64,000 bases of DNA from Saprospiraceae bacterium (GCA_016714785.1 JADKCC010000002.1:124001-188000); one strand, 5' to 3'; positions 18,646-27,223 are shown, numbered from the stretch's first letter. Translations and numbers: made by a program. The notes: generated by a model from the letters alone, not told the origin.

Positions 18646-19269
18646 ATGAAAGCACATAGCGCAGAATCACAATCAACCGTTACACCTGATAAAGCACTTC
18701 AGTTTTTGAAGGAAGGTAATAACCGTTTTGTAAATAATCTCAAAGTAAATAGAAATCTTTTAGAACAAGTTAATGATACCCGTGAGGGTCAATGGCCTTT
18801 TGCGATTGTACTTAGTTGTATTGATAGTAGGACTTCAGCAGAGTTGATTTTTGATCAAGGATTGGGTGATATTTTCAGTGTTCGGATAGCTGGAAACATT
18901 CTAAATGAAGACATACTAGGAAGCATGGAATTTGCCACAAAAGTGGTAGGTTCAAGAATTATTGTAGTCTTGGGGCACACTAAATGTGGTGCTGTAAAAG
19001 GCGCATGTGATCATATCGAGATGGGTAACCTCACAACACTACTCAACAAAATCCAGCCAGCAGTATATGAAGAAAAATCAGTCAGTGACAATAGGACAAG
19101 TAAAAATTCAGAATTTGTAGAGAAGGTGGCAACACTCAATGTTCAATTGACTATGGAGCTCATTAGGCGAGAAAGTGTTATCATTCATGAATTGGAAGAA
19201 ATAGGAGCCATTAAAATTGTTGGTGGAATGTATAACGTGGATTCAGGAATGGTAGAGTTTTATGAATAG
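18646..19269 (+). CDS. Beta-class carbonic anhydrase (second copy)
   Basis: A 207-residue beta-carbonic anhydrase with zinc ligands C58 and D60 (LSCIDSR) and H111 and C114 (GHTKCGAVKGA). It has an unusual N-terminal extension starting MKAHSAESQS but no clear signal peptide. The gene follows its SulP partner by 46 bp, as in the mirror-image module on the other strand. It ends just before a bidirectional terminator at 19295-19332. The likely role is to convert imported bicarbonate to CO2 or the reverse for carboxylating enzymes or pH balance. Confidence 0.95.
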   Translation: MKAHSAESQSTVTPDKALQFLKEGNNRFVNNLKVNRNLLEQVNDTREGQWPFAIVLSCIDSRTSAELIFDQGLGDIFSVRIAGNILNEDILGSMEFATKVVGSRIIVVLGHTKCGAVKGACDHIEMGNLTTLLNKIQPAVYEEKSVSDNRTSKNSEFVEKVATLNVQLTMELIRRESVIIHELEEIGAIKIVGGMYNVDSGMVEFYE

Positions 19270-19294
19270 TAAATGATTTATTAATGTACATAAT

Positions 19295-19332
19295 GAAAAC
19301 AACCTTATCGAAATCTTTGATAGGTTGTTTTC
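19295..19332. terminator. Bidirectional terminator between convergent genes
   Basis: GAAAACAACCTTATC pairs with GATAGGTTGTTTTC around a short loop (one bulged T), with flanking T/A tracts. It lies between the carbonic anhydrase (plus) and mazG-like (minus) stops. Confidence 0.75.
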
Positions 19333-19674
19333 TTATTGTAATTTAGGATTGGAAATGTGGCGATTTCTATCTCTATTTGTTTTTTTTAAGATATTTGCCT
19401 GCATAGCTGATTCTAAATCTATACCCGTCTGATTAGCTAGGCATGTGACAACCCACATAACATCTGCGAGCTCGTCTGCTAATTTTTCTTTTTGTTGTTC
19501 TTCAGAAATTGACTCCTTAAAAGATTGCTCGCCATACATCCTTGACATTAGACGAGAAACTTCCCCTACCTCTTCTGTAAGTATAGCCATATTTGTCAAT
19601 TCTGAAAAATATCTAACTCCAATAGTTTTAATCCAATGATCTACCTCTATTTGATATTCTTTAATACTCATCAT
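19333..19674 (-). CDS. MazG-like nucleotide pyrophosphohydrolase
   Basis: A 113-residue all-alpha NTP pyrophosphohydrolase. The metal-binding pattern is EEVGEVSR followed about 30 residues later by DELADVMW, which matches the EExxE...ExxD signature of MazG/dUTPase-like enzymes. It hydrolyses non-canonical nucleoside triphosphates to monophosphates. The first ATG overlaps the dtd stop by 4 bp (ATGA), so the two are translationally coupled. Two adjacent ATGs (19674 and 19671) could serve as start. Confidence 0.88.
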   Translation of the reverse strand: MMSIKEYQIEVDHWIKTIGVRYFSELTNMAILTEEVGEVSRLMSRMYGEQSFKESISEEQQKEKLADELADVMWVVTCLANQTGIDLESAMQANILKKTNRDRNRHISNPKLQ

Positions 19675-20123
19675 TCTCTATTTTTTGAATCTATTAATAT
19701 TGTTACGGGGCCATCGTTGACTAAACTTACTTGCATATCAGCACCAAATATACCTGTCTTAATCTCAGTATGAGTTTCTATGTTCAATTGTTTTATAAAA
19801 AGTTCGTAAAGTGGTATAGCAGACTCAGGTCTTGCCGCCTTTATATAGGATGGCCTATTTCCTTTTTTTGTACTTGCATGTAAAGTAAACTGACTTACTA
19901 CCATAAATTGACCATTTACTTCTCCTATAGATAGATTCATTTTACCATCACCATCATTAAAAATCCTTAATCCGCATATTTTAGAGACTAGCCATTCAAC
20001 ATCCTCAAATGTATCTTCAGTCTCTATTCCTAATAAAATTAATATACCAAGATCCATTTCTGAATGAATTTGACCGTCTATATTAACACTAGCTGAAGAT
20101 ACTCTTTGTAAAACTACTCTCAT
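19671..20123 (-). CDS. dtd: D-aminoacyl-tRNA deacylase
   Basis: A 150-residue full-length Dtd. It begins MRVVLQRVSSASV and contains the SQFTLHAST active-site motif and the NDGPVTI cross-subunit motif near the C-terminus. The enzyme hydrolyses D-amino acids mischarged to tRNA. It is the first gene of a dtd-mazG operon on the minus strand and flanks the proposed replication origin, with its start only about 70 bp from the first DnaA box. Confidence 0.96.
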   Translation of the reverse strand: MRVVLQRVSSASVNIDGQIHSEMDLGILILLGIETEDTFEDVEWLVSKICGLRIFNDGDGKMNLSIGEVNGQFMVVSQFTLHASTKKGNRPSYIKAARPESAIPLYELFIKQLNIETHTEIKTGIFGADMQVSLVNDGPVTILIDSKNRE

Positions 20124-20193
20124 AAAAAGTTATAAACATTTTAAAAATTAATAATACCTAAAATACTCATTTAATAATGATTTAGAAAATGAC

Positions 20194-20486
20194 TTATCCA
20201 CATGGTTTTTGTAAAATTTAGTGTAAAAATAATAGAATAAACATAAAATGTACAATTACATATCTATAAAATTAAGATATAAACAATATACACATTTTTA
20301 AAAGTGTTAATTAGCATCTTATACACATTCCATTCATGACAATTGAGCCATATTACTTTGTTAACTTATCCACATGTTAATATGTTAATTAATTGAAATT
20401 CAAGTAATTAATATACAAAATCTACTGTATTACTTGTTTATAACCAAAGGTGAAAAAATTTTAGGTAGTTTATCCACTTATCCACA
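20194..20486 (+). repeat. DnaA box cluster
   Basis: TTATCCACA occurs three times and TTATACACA once in 293 bp, with two near-consensus copies between and beside them. The same orientation and the overlapping pair at 20470-20486 argue for a functional array and not chance. Confidence 0.85.
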
Positions 20487-20588
20487 TCAGTAATAATGAT
20501 AAAATTTTATTTTTAAAAAGAATTATATTATTAATACACAAATAAAATTCAAACAAAATCAAAATTTTTTTTCTGGTGTTTGAATGCT

Positions 20589-20596
20589 TATTTTTG
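20589..20596 (+). promoter_or_regulatory. TAnnTTTG-like box overlapping the ctaA start region
   Basis: TATTTTTG lies only 4 bp before the ATG at 20601. If used, transcription would begin at or just after that ATG, giving a leaderless message or a start further downstream. No clear -33 element is present, only a T-rich stretch. Confidence 0.35.
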
Positions 20597-20600
20597 CGTC

Positions 20601-21686
20601 ATGAATCAACAAAAGCAATATTCGCAAGCAGTAATAACATGGTTAATCATTGGATTGATTATGGTATTTGTTCAGGTAATCATTGGTGGTATTACAAGAT
20701 TGACAGAATCGGGATTATCTATTACAAAATGGGAAGTAGTAAGTGGTGCTTTACCTCCTATGAGTGAGCAATCTTGGCAAGATGAATTTGATCTTTATAA
20801 GGCTACTCCGCAATACAAAGAAATAAATGAAGGTATGTCATTTGATGATTTTAAGTTTATTTATTTTTGGGAATATATTCATAGATTTTGGGCTAGATTA
20901 ATGGGATTTGTATTTTTAATTCCGTTTATTTATTTTTCTATAAAAGGGTATTTAGATAAGCCGCTCTTAAAGAACTTACTTGTGGTAATTTTATTAGCTG
21001 CACTTGCTGCTACATTTGGTTGGATTATGGTTGCTAGTGGATTAGTTTCTAGACCTTGGGTCAATGCTTATAAACTCTCATTGCATCTGATGATAGCTTT
21101 TAGTGTATATGCTGCTTTATTTTGGACATTTTTGAAAGCAAGGTTTAAACCTATCGAAATTACTTTTAATAGACATTTAGAAAGTGTAAAAATTATTTTT
21201 TATTTTTTAGTTGTATTTTTTATTTTGCAGATATTTTTTGGAGGTGTGATGTCTGGAATGAAAGTGGCTGTGGTTTACCCTACGTGGCCAGATATGCGAG
21301 GTTCTTATTTACCGGATATAATATTTGAAACTAGTCAATGGAGTAGCAGTAATTTTAACCATTATGATACTAATTCATTTATGCCAGCATTAGTACACTT
21401 TTTACATAGAAATACAGCTTATTTGATCTTTATTGTAGGTATTTTTTTTAGTTATAAATTATATAAAATTGGAAGTGAATTGAATATTTCAGTTTTCGTT
21501 AAAAGTGCTTTTGGGCTAATTCTTTTTATAATATTACAGATAGTTATTGGAATAATTACGGTAGTGAGTAGTGTTGGAAAGATTTCAATACTTTGGGGAG
21601 TGCTGCATCAAGCTGGTGCTTTAGGATTGGTAAGTATATTTGTTTTTATATTTTTTGTACTCAGGATAAAAAAAATTAAAAAATAG
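20601..21686 (+). CDS. ctaA: Heme A synthase, COX15/CtaA family
   Basis: A 361-residue membrane protein with about eight transmembrane helices. It contains the family signatures GGITRLTESGLSITKW and EYIHRFWARLMG, plus the conserved histidines in LSLHLMIAF, HFLHRNTAY and LHQAGALG that bind the hemes. It oxidises heme O to heme A for cytochrome oxidase. The ATG at 20601 is preferred over an in-frame TTG at 20580. It is the first gene to the right of the proposed origin; an alpha/beta hydrolase gene follows 47 bp later. Confidence 0.95.
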   Translation: MNQQKQYSQAVITWLIIGLIMVFVQVIIGGITRLTESGLSITKWEVVSGALPPMSEQSWQDEFDLYKATPQYKEINEGMSFDDFKFIYFWEYIHRFWARLMGFVFLIPFIYFSIKGYLDKPLLKNLLVVILLAALAATFGWIMVASGLVSRPWVNAYKLSLHLMIAFSVYAALFWTFLKARFKPIEITFNRHLESVKIIFYFLVVFFILQIFFGGVMSGMKVAVVYPTWPDMRGSYLPDIIFETSQWSSSNFNHYDTNSFMPALVHFLHRNTAYLIFIVGIFFSYKLYKIGSELNISVFVKSAFGLILFIILQIVIGIITVVSSVGKISILWGVLHQAGALGLVSIFVFIFFVLRIKKIKK

Positions 21687-21733
21687 CTATATATTGCCAC
21701 AATTTTCAAGCAAAAACCTTTATTAGGAAAGAA

Positions 21734-22543
21734 ATGTCTGAATTAGTAACAAAAGAAGAAGGTAAGTTTAAATACATGGAGACTGGTGGTGAGGGTACTC
21801 CCTTAGTACTTTTGCATGGATTATTGGGAGCTCTCAGTAATTTTGAAGGCATAGTAAGTCATTTTTCATCTACTCATAATGTAGTAGTACCTATTTTACC
21901 ATTATTTGAAATTTCGTTAAGGAGTCTCTCTGTAACGAAGTTAGTTGAGTATGTAGAGGAATTTATAGACTATAAGCAATATGATAAAGTGCATGTTTTG
22001 GGCAATTCTTTAGGTGGTCACATAGCACAGTTATACACCTTGAAGCATCCTGACAAAGTTGAAAGTATGATTTTGACAGGGAGTAGCGGTTTGTTTGAAA
22101 GTGCAATGGGAACCACATTTCCTAAAAGAGGAAATTATGAGTATATGAAACAAAAGGCAGAAGGTGTATTTTATAATCCTGCCATTGCTACTAAAGAGCT
22201 GGTTGACGATGTATATTCTACTGTAAATGATTTAAAAAAGGCTATGTGTGTAGTAGCTATAGCTAAGTCTGCTGTAAGACATAATTTAGAAGATAAACTT
22301 AATCAAATTAAAACTCCTACATTGCTTGTTTGGGGTATTCAGGATTCTGTTACTCCTATATGGGTTGGTGAAAAGTTTCATGAGTTTATTCCAAATTCTG
22401 AGTTGGTTAAAGTAGATAAATGTGGTCATGCACCTATGATGGAGCGGCCAAATTTATTTAATGAAGCACTGCGTAGTTTTATGACCCGCGTTGAAGACGG
22501 AACATTTTTGGATAATAAAAAAGAGCCTTATATTTTAGGATAA
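21734..22543 (+). CDS. Alpha/beta hydrolase
   Basis: A 269-residue cytoplasmic hydrolase of the alpha/beta fold. The catalytic triad is visible: nucleophile serine in GNSLGG, aspartate in WGIQDSVTP and histidine in CGHAPMMERP. The oxyanion HG motif is LLHGLLG. Substrate cannot be told; the closest resemblance is to ester or C-C bond hydrolases of the MhpC/BioH type. It follows ctaA on the same strand, and its stop lies inside a bidirectional terminator. Confidence 0.85.
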   Translation: MSELVTKEEGKFKYMETGGEGTPLVLLHGLLGALSNFEGIVSHFSSTHNVVVPILPLFEISLRSLSVTKLVEYVEEFIDYKQYDKVHVLGNSLGGHIAQLYTLKHPDKVESMILTGSSGLFESAMGTTFPKRGNYEYMKQKAEGVFYNPAIATKELVDDVYSTVNDLKKAMCVVAIAKSAVRHNLEDKLNQIKTPTLLVWGIQDSVTPIWVGEKFHEFIPNSELVKVDKCGHAPMMERPNLFNEALRSFMTRVEDGTFLDNKKEPYILG

Positions 22544-22549
22544 GGCTCT
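22522..22549. terminator. Bidirectional terminator overlapping the hydrolase stop
   Basis: AGAGCCTTAT and ATAAGGCTCT form a perfect 10-bp stem with an 8-base loop; A and T tracts flank it. It separates the convergent hydrolase (plus) and aminopeptidase (minus) genes. Confidence 0.8.
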
Positions 22550-22558
22550 AGATTTTTA

Positions 22559-24862
22559 TCAAGGTTTTAATATCTTTTTGGCTTCTATTTGCATAGGATT
22601 TTCTTGCTGGTTTCTCTGTGTATTTTTCTTAAATATTTCAAATTTACTAAACTGTTCTTCTCTAGGATAATAATTATTATTAGTATCAATATCAGCTGTT
22701 TCTAAATAGGGATCCAAAATTATTCTTGTTATTTTTTGATCACTTTCATGTACTTTACTAATACTCGTTTCGCCTTTTCGCCATATTTCAGCAGGAATTC
22801 TAATGATTTCATTGGTTCCATCTTCATATTGTAGTTCATAGATTATTGGCATAACTAATCCTCCTTTTCTTTCAAATTGTATTTCGTAATATAGTTTTTG
22901 ACTATTTATAATGTCTATTTCTGATTCTGACAGGTTCAAGATAGATTTTTTATAACCGTTAATTTCATTTTGATCTATGCTATTTTTATTCCATCTTGTA
23001 TAAAAATCATTTAGTGTAGTATCTATTTCATTGTAAGTTTTTGTGATAGCAGTTTCATTTCTTACAGCACTTATATTTTTTCTTTTTATTTCTTCATTCA
23101 TTTCTTTTTTAATTAAGGAAGGATCTTTTGGAGTAACTTTCTTAATTTTTACGTCAGTTATGGATAGGTCCACATGATCAGTTGTAAAAAACCAACCACG
23201 CCAAAACCAATCAAGATCCATACCTGAAGCATCTTCCATGGTTCTAAAAAAATCGGCTGGATAGGGTTGTTTAAATGCCCATCTTTTGGCATACTCTTTA
23301 AATGCCAGGTCAAAGAGTTCTCGTCCCATAATAGTTTCTCTTAAGATATTGAGGGCTGTTGCTGGCTTAGCATAAGCGTTATTACCCAATTGGTAAGCGG
23401 ATTCAGGATTTACCATAATGGGTGACATCTTTGTTTTATCACTTGCCATGTAGTCCACAATCTTTTGAGCTTCTCCTCTCCCTGATGGATAATTTCGCTG
23501 AAATTCTTGTTCAGTTAAGTATTGTACAAAAGTATTCAAACCTTCGTCCATCCATGCCCATTGCCTTTCGTCAGAGTTGATAATCATGGGAAAGAAGTTA
23601 TGACCCACTTCGTGTATGATCACACTTATCATACCATATTTTGTTCTTTCGGAGTAAGTACCATCTTTTTCACATCTTCCGAAGTTAAAACAAATCATGG
23701 GATATTCCATTCCTATCCTATCAGCATTAATAGACCATGCTACTGGATAAGTATAATCGACTGTATATTTAGAATATGTTTTTAATGTATGTGCGACAGC
23801 TTTGGTTGAGTATTTTTCCCATAATGGATTTCCTTCTTTCGGGTACATTGACATTGCCATTGATGTATTTGTATTACTTATCTGTACATTCATAGCATCC
23901 CAAATAAATTTTCGAGATGATGCAAAAGCAAAATCCCTTACATTGTCAGCTTTAAATATCCATGTTTTTTTAGTTTTTTCTTTAAAGTTTTCTCTTTGGA
24001 TGGCTTCATCCTGTGTCGCTATAATTACAGGTTGATTAAATTCCTTTACTGCTTTTTTATATCTTTCTATTTGAGTTTTAGTAAGTACTTTTTCCATATT
24101 TTGGAGGGTTCCAGTTGCGGCTACTAAGTGATCACTTGGTACAGTTATAGCTACGAGATAGTTTCCAAATATTAAAGTGAACTCTCCTGAGCCTAAATAC
24201 TGCTTATTTTGCCAACCTTCTATATCATTGTATGCGCACATACGTGGAAAAAACTGCGCAATTGTATAAAGATAATTGTCGTCCTCTTTGAAGTATTCAT
24301 AACCAGATCTACCACCTAGTTTCATTCTATCATTAATATTATACCAATATTTTATTTTAAAAGTAAATTTCTCATTTATTTTCAATGATGTAGGTAGTTG
24401 AATTCTCATCATAGTTTTATTAATTATATAGTTTAGGCTATTACCCATAGCATCTTTTACGTATTCTAATTTGAATCCACCATCAAATTCTTTTTTGTCC
24501 TTTGACATAAAGGTTATATCTTCCTTTTCTGATATAATTTCTTGATTTATTTTATGAGAGTCAGAGTCTTTGCTTTGTTGATTTTGATCTAACTGTACCC
24601 AAAGATATGTAAGAATATCTGGTGAATTGTTGTAGAATGTTACGATCTCTTCCCCATATAGCTTTTGGGATTGATCATCCAGTTCTACATTTATATTATA
24701 ATCTGCTCTACATTGATAATATTCATGACCAGGTGCGCCTGTAACAGTTCGATAGTTATTGGCTGGTTGGAGAAGATCATACATCTGTCTAAAAGGAGAT
24801 GTGTCTGTATTTTGACAAAGTACTACAAAAGGTAAGAACATTAGTAAGATGAAACTTTTCAT
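22559..24862 (-). CDS. Exported M1 family metallopeptidase
   Basis: A 767-residue peptidase with a signal peptide (LLMFLPFVVLCQNTD). The M1 zinc site is HEVGHN followed by the third ligand glutamate in WMDEGLNTF. The protein has a beta-rich N-terminal domain and a long C-terminal part, as in aminopeptidase N-like enzymes. The usual GAMEN motif is replaced by a divergent sequence (RIGMEYPMIC), typical of Bacteroidota secreted M1 enzymes. It probably cleaves peptides in the periplasm or outside the cell. It stands alone; a parS site lies 65 bp upstream of its start. Confidence 0.9.
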   Translation of the reverse strand: MKSFILLMFLPFVVLCQNTDTSPFRQMYDLLQPANNYRTVTGAPGHEYYQCRADYNINVELDDQSQKLYGEEIVTFYNNSPDILTYLWVQLDQNQQSKDSDSHKINQEIISEKEDITFMSKDKKEFDGGFKLEYVKDAMGNSLNYIINKTMMRIQLPTSLKINEKFTFKIKYWYNINDRMKLGGRSGYEYFKEDDNYLYTIAQFFPRMCAYNDIEGWQNKQYLGSGEFTLIFGNYLVAITVPSDHLVAATGTLQNMEKVLTKTQIERYKKAVKEFNQPVIIATQDEAIQRENFKEKTKKTWIFKADNVRDFAFASSRKFIWDAMNVQISNTNTSMAMSMYPKEGNPLWEKYSTKAVAHTLKTYSKYTVDYTYPVAWSINADRIGMEYPMICFNFGRCEKDGTYSERTKYGMISVIIHEVGHNFFPMIINSDERQWAWMDEGLNTFVQYLTEQEFQRNYPSGRGEAQKIVDYMASDKTKMSPIMVNPESAYQLGNNAYAKPATALNILRETIMGRELFDLAFKEYAKRWAFKQPYPADFFRTMEDASGMDLDWFWRGWFFTTDHVDLSITDVKIKKVTPKDPSLIKKEMNEEIKRKNISAVRNETAITKTYNEIDTTLNDFYTRWNKNSIDQNEINGYKKSILNLSESEIDIINSQKLYYEIQFERKGGLVMPIIYELQYEDGTNEIIRIPAEIWRKGETSISKVHESDQKITRIILDPYLETADIDTNNNYYPREEQFSKFEIFKKNTQRNQQENPMQIEAKKILKP

Positions 24863-24927
24863 TGGGTATTATATTTTATGAGATATAAATAGTAGTAAGT
24901 GCATTAAAGTTTAGAAAGTAGTTAAAA

Positions 24928-24943
24928 TGTTTCACGTGAAACA
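24928..24943. promoter_or_regulatory. parS centromere site 1
   Basis: TGTTTCACGTGAAACA is an exact match to the widely conserved 16-bp palindromic ParB-loading site. It lies between the M1 peptidase and the DoxX-like gene, about 4.5 kb from the DnaA box cluster. Confidence 0.93.
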
Positions 24944-24979
24944 TTCATGTAAGTTTTAGATTAAGTATAATTTAAATAA

Positions 24980-25011
24980 AAAAAGGCCAGCAATTGCTCG
25001 CTGACCTTTTT
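24980..25011 (-). terminator. Rho-independent terminator after the DoxX-like gene
   Basis: AAAAAGG-C-CAGC pairs with GCTG-A-CCTTTTT around a short loop, ending in a T tract when read on the minus strand (from the A tract). It lies 34 bp past the DoxX-like stop. Confidence 0.75.
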
Positions 25012-25044
25012 GCTAATTTATTTATCAATGCAAAGATAATACAA

Positions 25045-25399
25045 TTATTTTACATAGGTACTATCTTTTGCAACACTTGCATATAAAAATGCACCGCCAG
25101 CCAAAGCTATATTTTTTAGTATATTTATCATTTCCATATCATTGGTAGATAAATTTTGGGCATGAGGTAGAATAAAAAGTAAAAGCATAATACCTAATAA
25201 TAATGAAGCTAGTTTGTCGTACTTACCAATAATGATGCTTACTGCCGCAGCCAAAAGAGCTATACCGGTGAAATATACCATACCCACACCACCCTGGTGC
25301 CATAGCAGCCATGTCTCCTGCTGCCATAAAGTGCATAATGCCAAATACTGCCATAGGAATAGCAAATAAATACTTTCCTAAACCGATAATACTGTTCAT
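25045..25399 (-). CDS. DoxX-like small membrane protein (one frameshift)
   Basis: About 117 residues with four hydrophobic segments when one extra G (plus-strand C run 25292-25294) is removed. The N-terminus then reads MNSIIGLGKYLFAIPMAVFG from the ATG at 25399 and joins MAPGGVGMVYFTG and the downstream helices. Without the correction the frame ends early. The length of 355 bp is one more than a multiple of three, fitting a single insertion. DoxX-like proteins are small membrane proteins of unclear function. The gene sits between the two parS sites. Confidence 0.75.
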
Positions 25400-25440
25400 A
25401 AAAATAAAATTTAATGTTATTTAATATTGTTTTGAAAACA

Positions 25441-25448
25441 CAAATATA
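25441..25448 (-). promoter_or_regulatory. -7 box for the DoxX-like gene
   Basis: TATATTTG on the minus strand fits TAnnTTTG and lies 41 bp upstream of the ATG at 25399. No clear -33 element is seen. Confidence 0.35.
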
Positions 25449-25659
25449 GAAACATTTTTATCTGATTTATTTATTTAATACAAAATTATGCACTTTGTTT
25501 GATTTTATTATTAATATTTTATACTTATAGTGATGTATGTATAGTTTACAATCTAAATTTTTAGTTAAACTTCAACTATTTGTGTTTCTATAATAGTAAT
25601 AGTTTGTATGTAATAATGTGTAGTGTTTATTATTTACTATTTTTTTTGTTGTAAGCAAT

Positions 25660-25675
25660 TGTTTCACGTGAAACA
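25660..25675. promoter_or_regulatory. parS centromere site 2
   Basis: A second exact copy of TGTTTCACGTGAAACA, 717 bp from the first. Two perfect copies of this 16-mer so close to a DnaA box cluster are very unlikely by chance. Confidence 0.93.
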
Positions 25676-25818
25676 TTTTGCTTACAAAATAAAATTGTTG
25701 GCGTTTATAAATAATAGACGTAACTATTCAGGTGTTTACTATTTCACTATAATTTTGTCACGATTTTTGCAACTTATAGGCAAAAATAGCGCCAAAATTA
25801 AGTTGGTTTTCCATTTTT

Positions 25819-25840
25819 ACCGCGGATATATATCCGCGGT
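25819..25840. repeat. 22-bp perfect GC-capped palindrome
   Basis: The half-site ACCGCGGATAT is followed directly by its reverse complement. The CCGCGG ends stand out against very AT-rich surroundings. No T tract follows, so it is unlikely to be a terminator. Confidence 0.8.
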
Positions 25841-26000
25841 TATTAATTTTCTACCCCTATGGGGTTATAGCTGAACAGTTACTAATAGACACTTTAATAA
25901 ATATGAGTTTCGATGTGTATTTTTTGATATACTGAATAGAAACCAAAAGTCTTGAAATAATTAAATGAGCTGTAGATAAAGATAATAATTCGCGAAAAAA

Positions 26001-26067
26001 AACTGGTAATACTTAATTTCATTTTGTATATATATTGATGCCAACTGCATCAATATTACCAATAGTT
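26001..26067. repeat. Nested inverted repeat
   Basis: The inner stem is a perfect 10-bp pair, ATATTGATGC (26032-26041) with GCATCAATAT (26047-26056), around a 5-base loop. An outer pair, GGTAATA (26005-26011) with TATTACC (26054-26060), overlaps its edge, and AACT/AGTT lies beyond. It may be a structured RNA, a downstream element of metF or a protein-binding site. Confidence 0.6.
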
Positions 26068-26153
26068 GGACAGCACTTCAATATATCTTCATTAAGTAAA
26101 AAGTTAATAAATTTAAAACTAACAATCATGAAGAGCATACGCTATTCAGAGTA

Positions 26154-27103
26154 TTACAATTTTTCTATTATTTTGTAAGTAGTATCAACATCCCCCATTG
26201 TATAAAAGTGAAGACAAGGCACGCCTTCTGCTTTTAATTCTTTACACTGATTTATACACCACTCGATACCCAATTGCTTTACATCTTTATCTTCTGTTTT
26301 TTGTAATTCTGTAACTAATTCTTCTGGATAGTTGATAAAGAATTTTCTAGGAATAGAAGTCAGTTGGTATTTTTTAGTAATTGGTTTTAACCCAGGTACT
26401 ATGGGAGCATTAATTCCAGCTTTTTCGCAAGCATCTCTAAACTTAAAAAATTGGCATTGTCAAAAAACATTTGTGTTACAATATAACTTGCACCGGCATC
26501 AATTTTTTGCTTTAGGTATTCGATGTCAGTAGCAAAGTTTGGCGCTTCAAAGTGTTTTTCTGGATATCCAGCCACACCAATACAAAAGTCGGTAGGTGTA
26601 CCTTTTTCAATATTGCTATCTAAATAAGTCCCATGATTCATATCATTGATTTGTCTCACTAGATCTACAGCAAATTTGTGGCCGTTGGGTTCAGGTATGA
26701 ACTTATCTTCAAATTGTCTAGCATCGCCACGTAGTGCTAAAACATTGTTGATACCTAAAAAATTAAGATCTATTAGAGCATTTTCTGTCTCTTCTATACT
26801 GAATCCACCACAGATCAAATGTGGGATGGCGTCTATACCATATCTATGCATGATAGATGCACAGATACCCACTGTACCTGGGCGCTTGCGAATGGCTGTT
26901 TTTTCATAATATCCACTTGGACGTTTATTATATACATATTCTTCTCTATGGTAAGTAACATCTATAAATGGTGGTTTGAACTCCATCAATGGGTCCAAAG
27001 TATTGAAGATATCTGACATGCTTCCACCCTTAAGTGGTGGTAATACCTCAAATGATACCAAAGTTTGTCCTTTGGATTTTTCAAAATAATCTGTGATTTT
27101 CAT
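26154..27103 (-). CDS. metF: Methylenetetrahydrofolate reductase (one frameshift)
   Basis: A protein of 316 residues once one A is restored to the A run at 26445-26450 (plus strand). It begins MKITDYFEKSKGQTLVSFEV and keeps the family blocks VTYHREE and CGGFSIEETENALIDL. After the corrected junction it continues ...NFFKFRDACEKAGINAP, then to a stop at 26154. Without correction it ends prematurely at 26399. MetF reduces 5,10-methylene-THF to 5-methyl-THF for methionine synthesis. The start at 27103 is chosen because a TAnnTTTG box lies at 27127-27134, inside the longer open frame. No other methionine genes are adjacent. Confidence 0.9.
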
Positions 27104-27126
27104 TAACCTTTTACTCTTAATTGCCA

Positions 27127-27134
27127 CAAAGGTA
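27127..27134 (-). promoter_or_regulatory. -7 box upstream of metF
   Basis: TACCTTTG on the minus strand fits TAnnTTTG and lies 23 bp before the ATG at 27103. This supports the shorter start. Confidence 0.4.
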
Positions 27135-27223
27135 AGATACAACAGATAATATATCCTAACATGGTCTTATAATTATTGTAAATAGGCTTTTCTTAATCGG
27201 AAGATTAGGATGAATAAAACATT

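Larger units (their letters stand above)
20124..20600. other. Proposed chromosomal replication origin (oriC)
   Basis: A very AT-rich gap between divergent genes holds four perfect TTATNCACA DnaA boxes, all on the plus strand, at 20194-20202, 20319-20327, 20366-20374 and 20478-20486. Near matches lie at 20286-20294 (ATATACACA), 20470-20478 (TTATCCACT, overlapping the last box by one base) and 20435-20443 (reverse strand). The stretch 20500-20575 is almost pure A/T and could be the unwinding element. Two parS sites lie 4.5-5.2 kb to the right, as expected near an origin. dnaA itself is not in the window, which is common in Bacteroidota. Confidence 0.8.
25400..26153. other. Long structured non-coding region beside the origin
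   Basis: About 750 bp with no convincing gene. It holds a -7-like box (25441), parS site 2 (25660-25675), a 22-bp perfect palindrome (25819-25840), a short C4/G4 hairpin (25853-25865) and a nested inverted repeat (26001-26067). An 83-codon frame at 25623-25874 runs through the parS site and the palindrome and has no coding character. Confidence 0.65.

Noticed and set aside
25623..25874. 83-codon open frame in the parS region
   Set aside because: It runs through parS site 2 and the 22-bp palindrome and has no protein-like composition; chance frame in AT-rich DNA.
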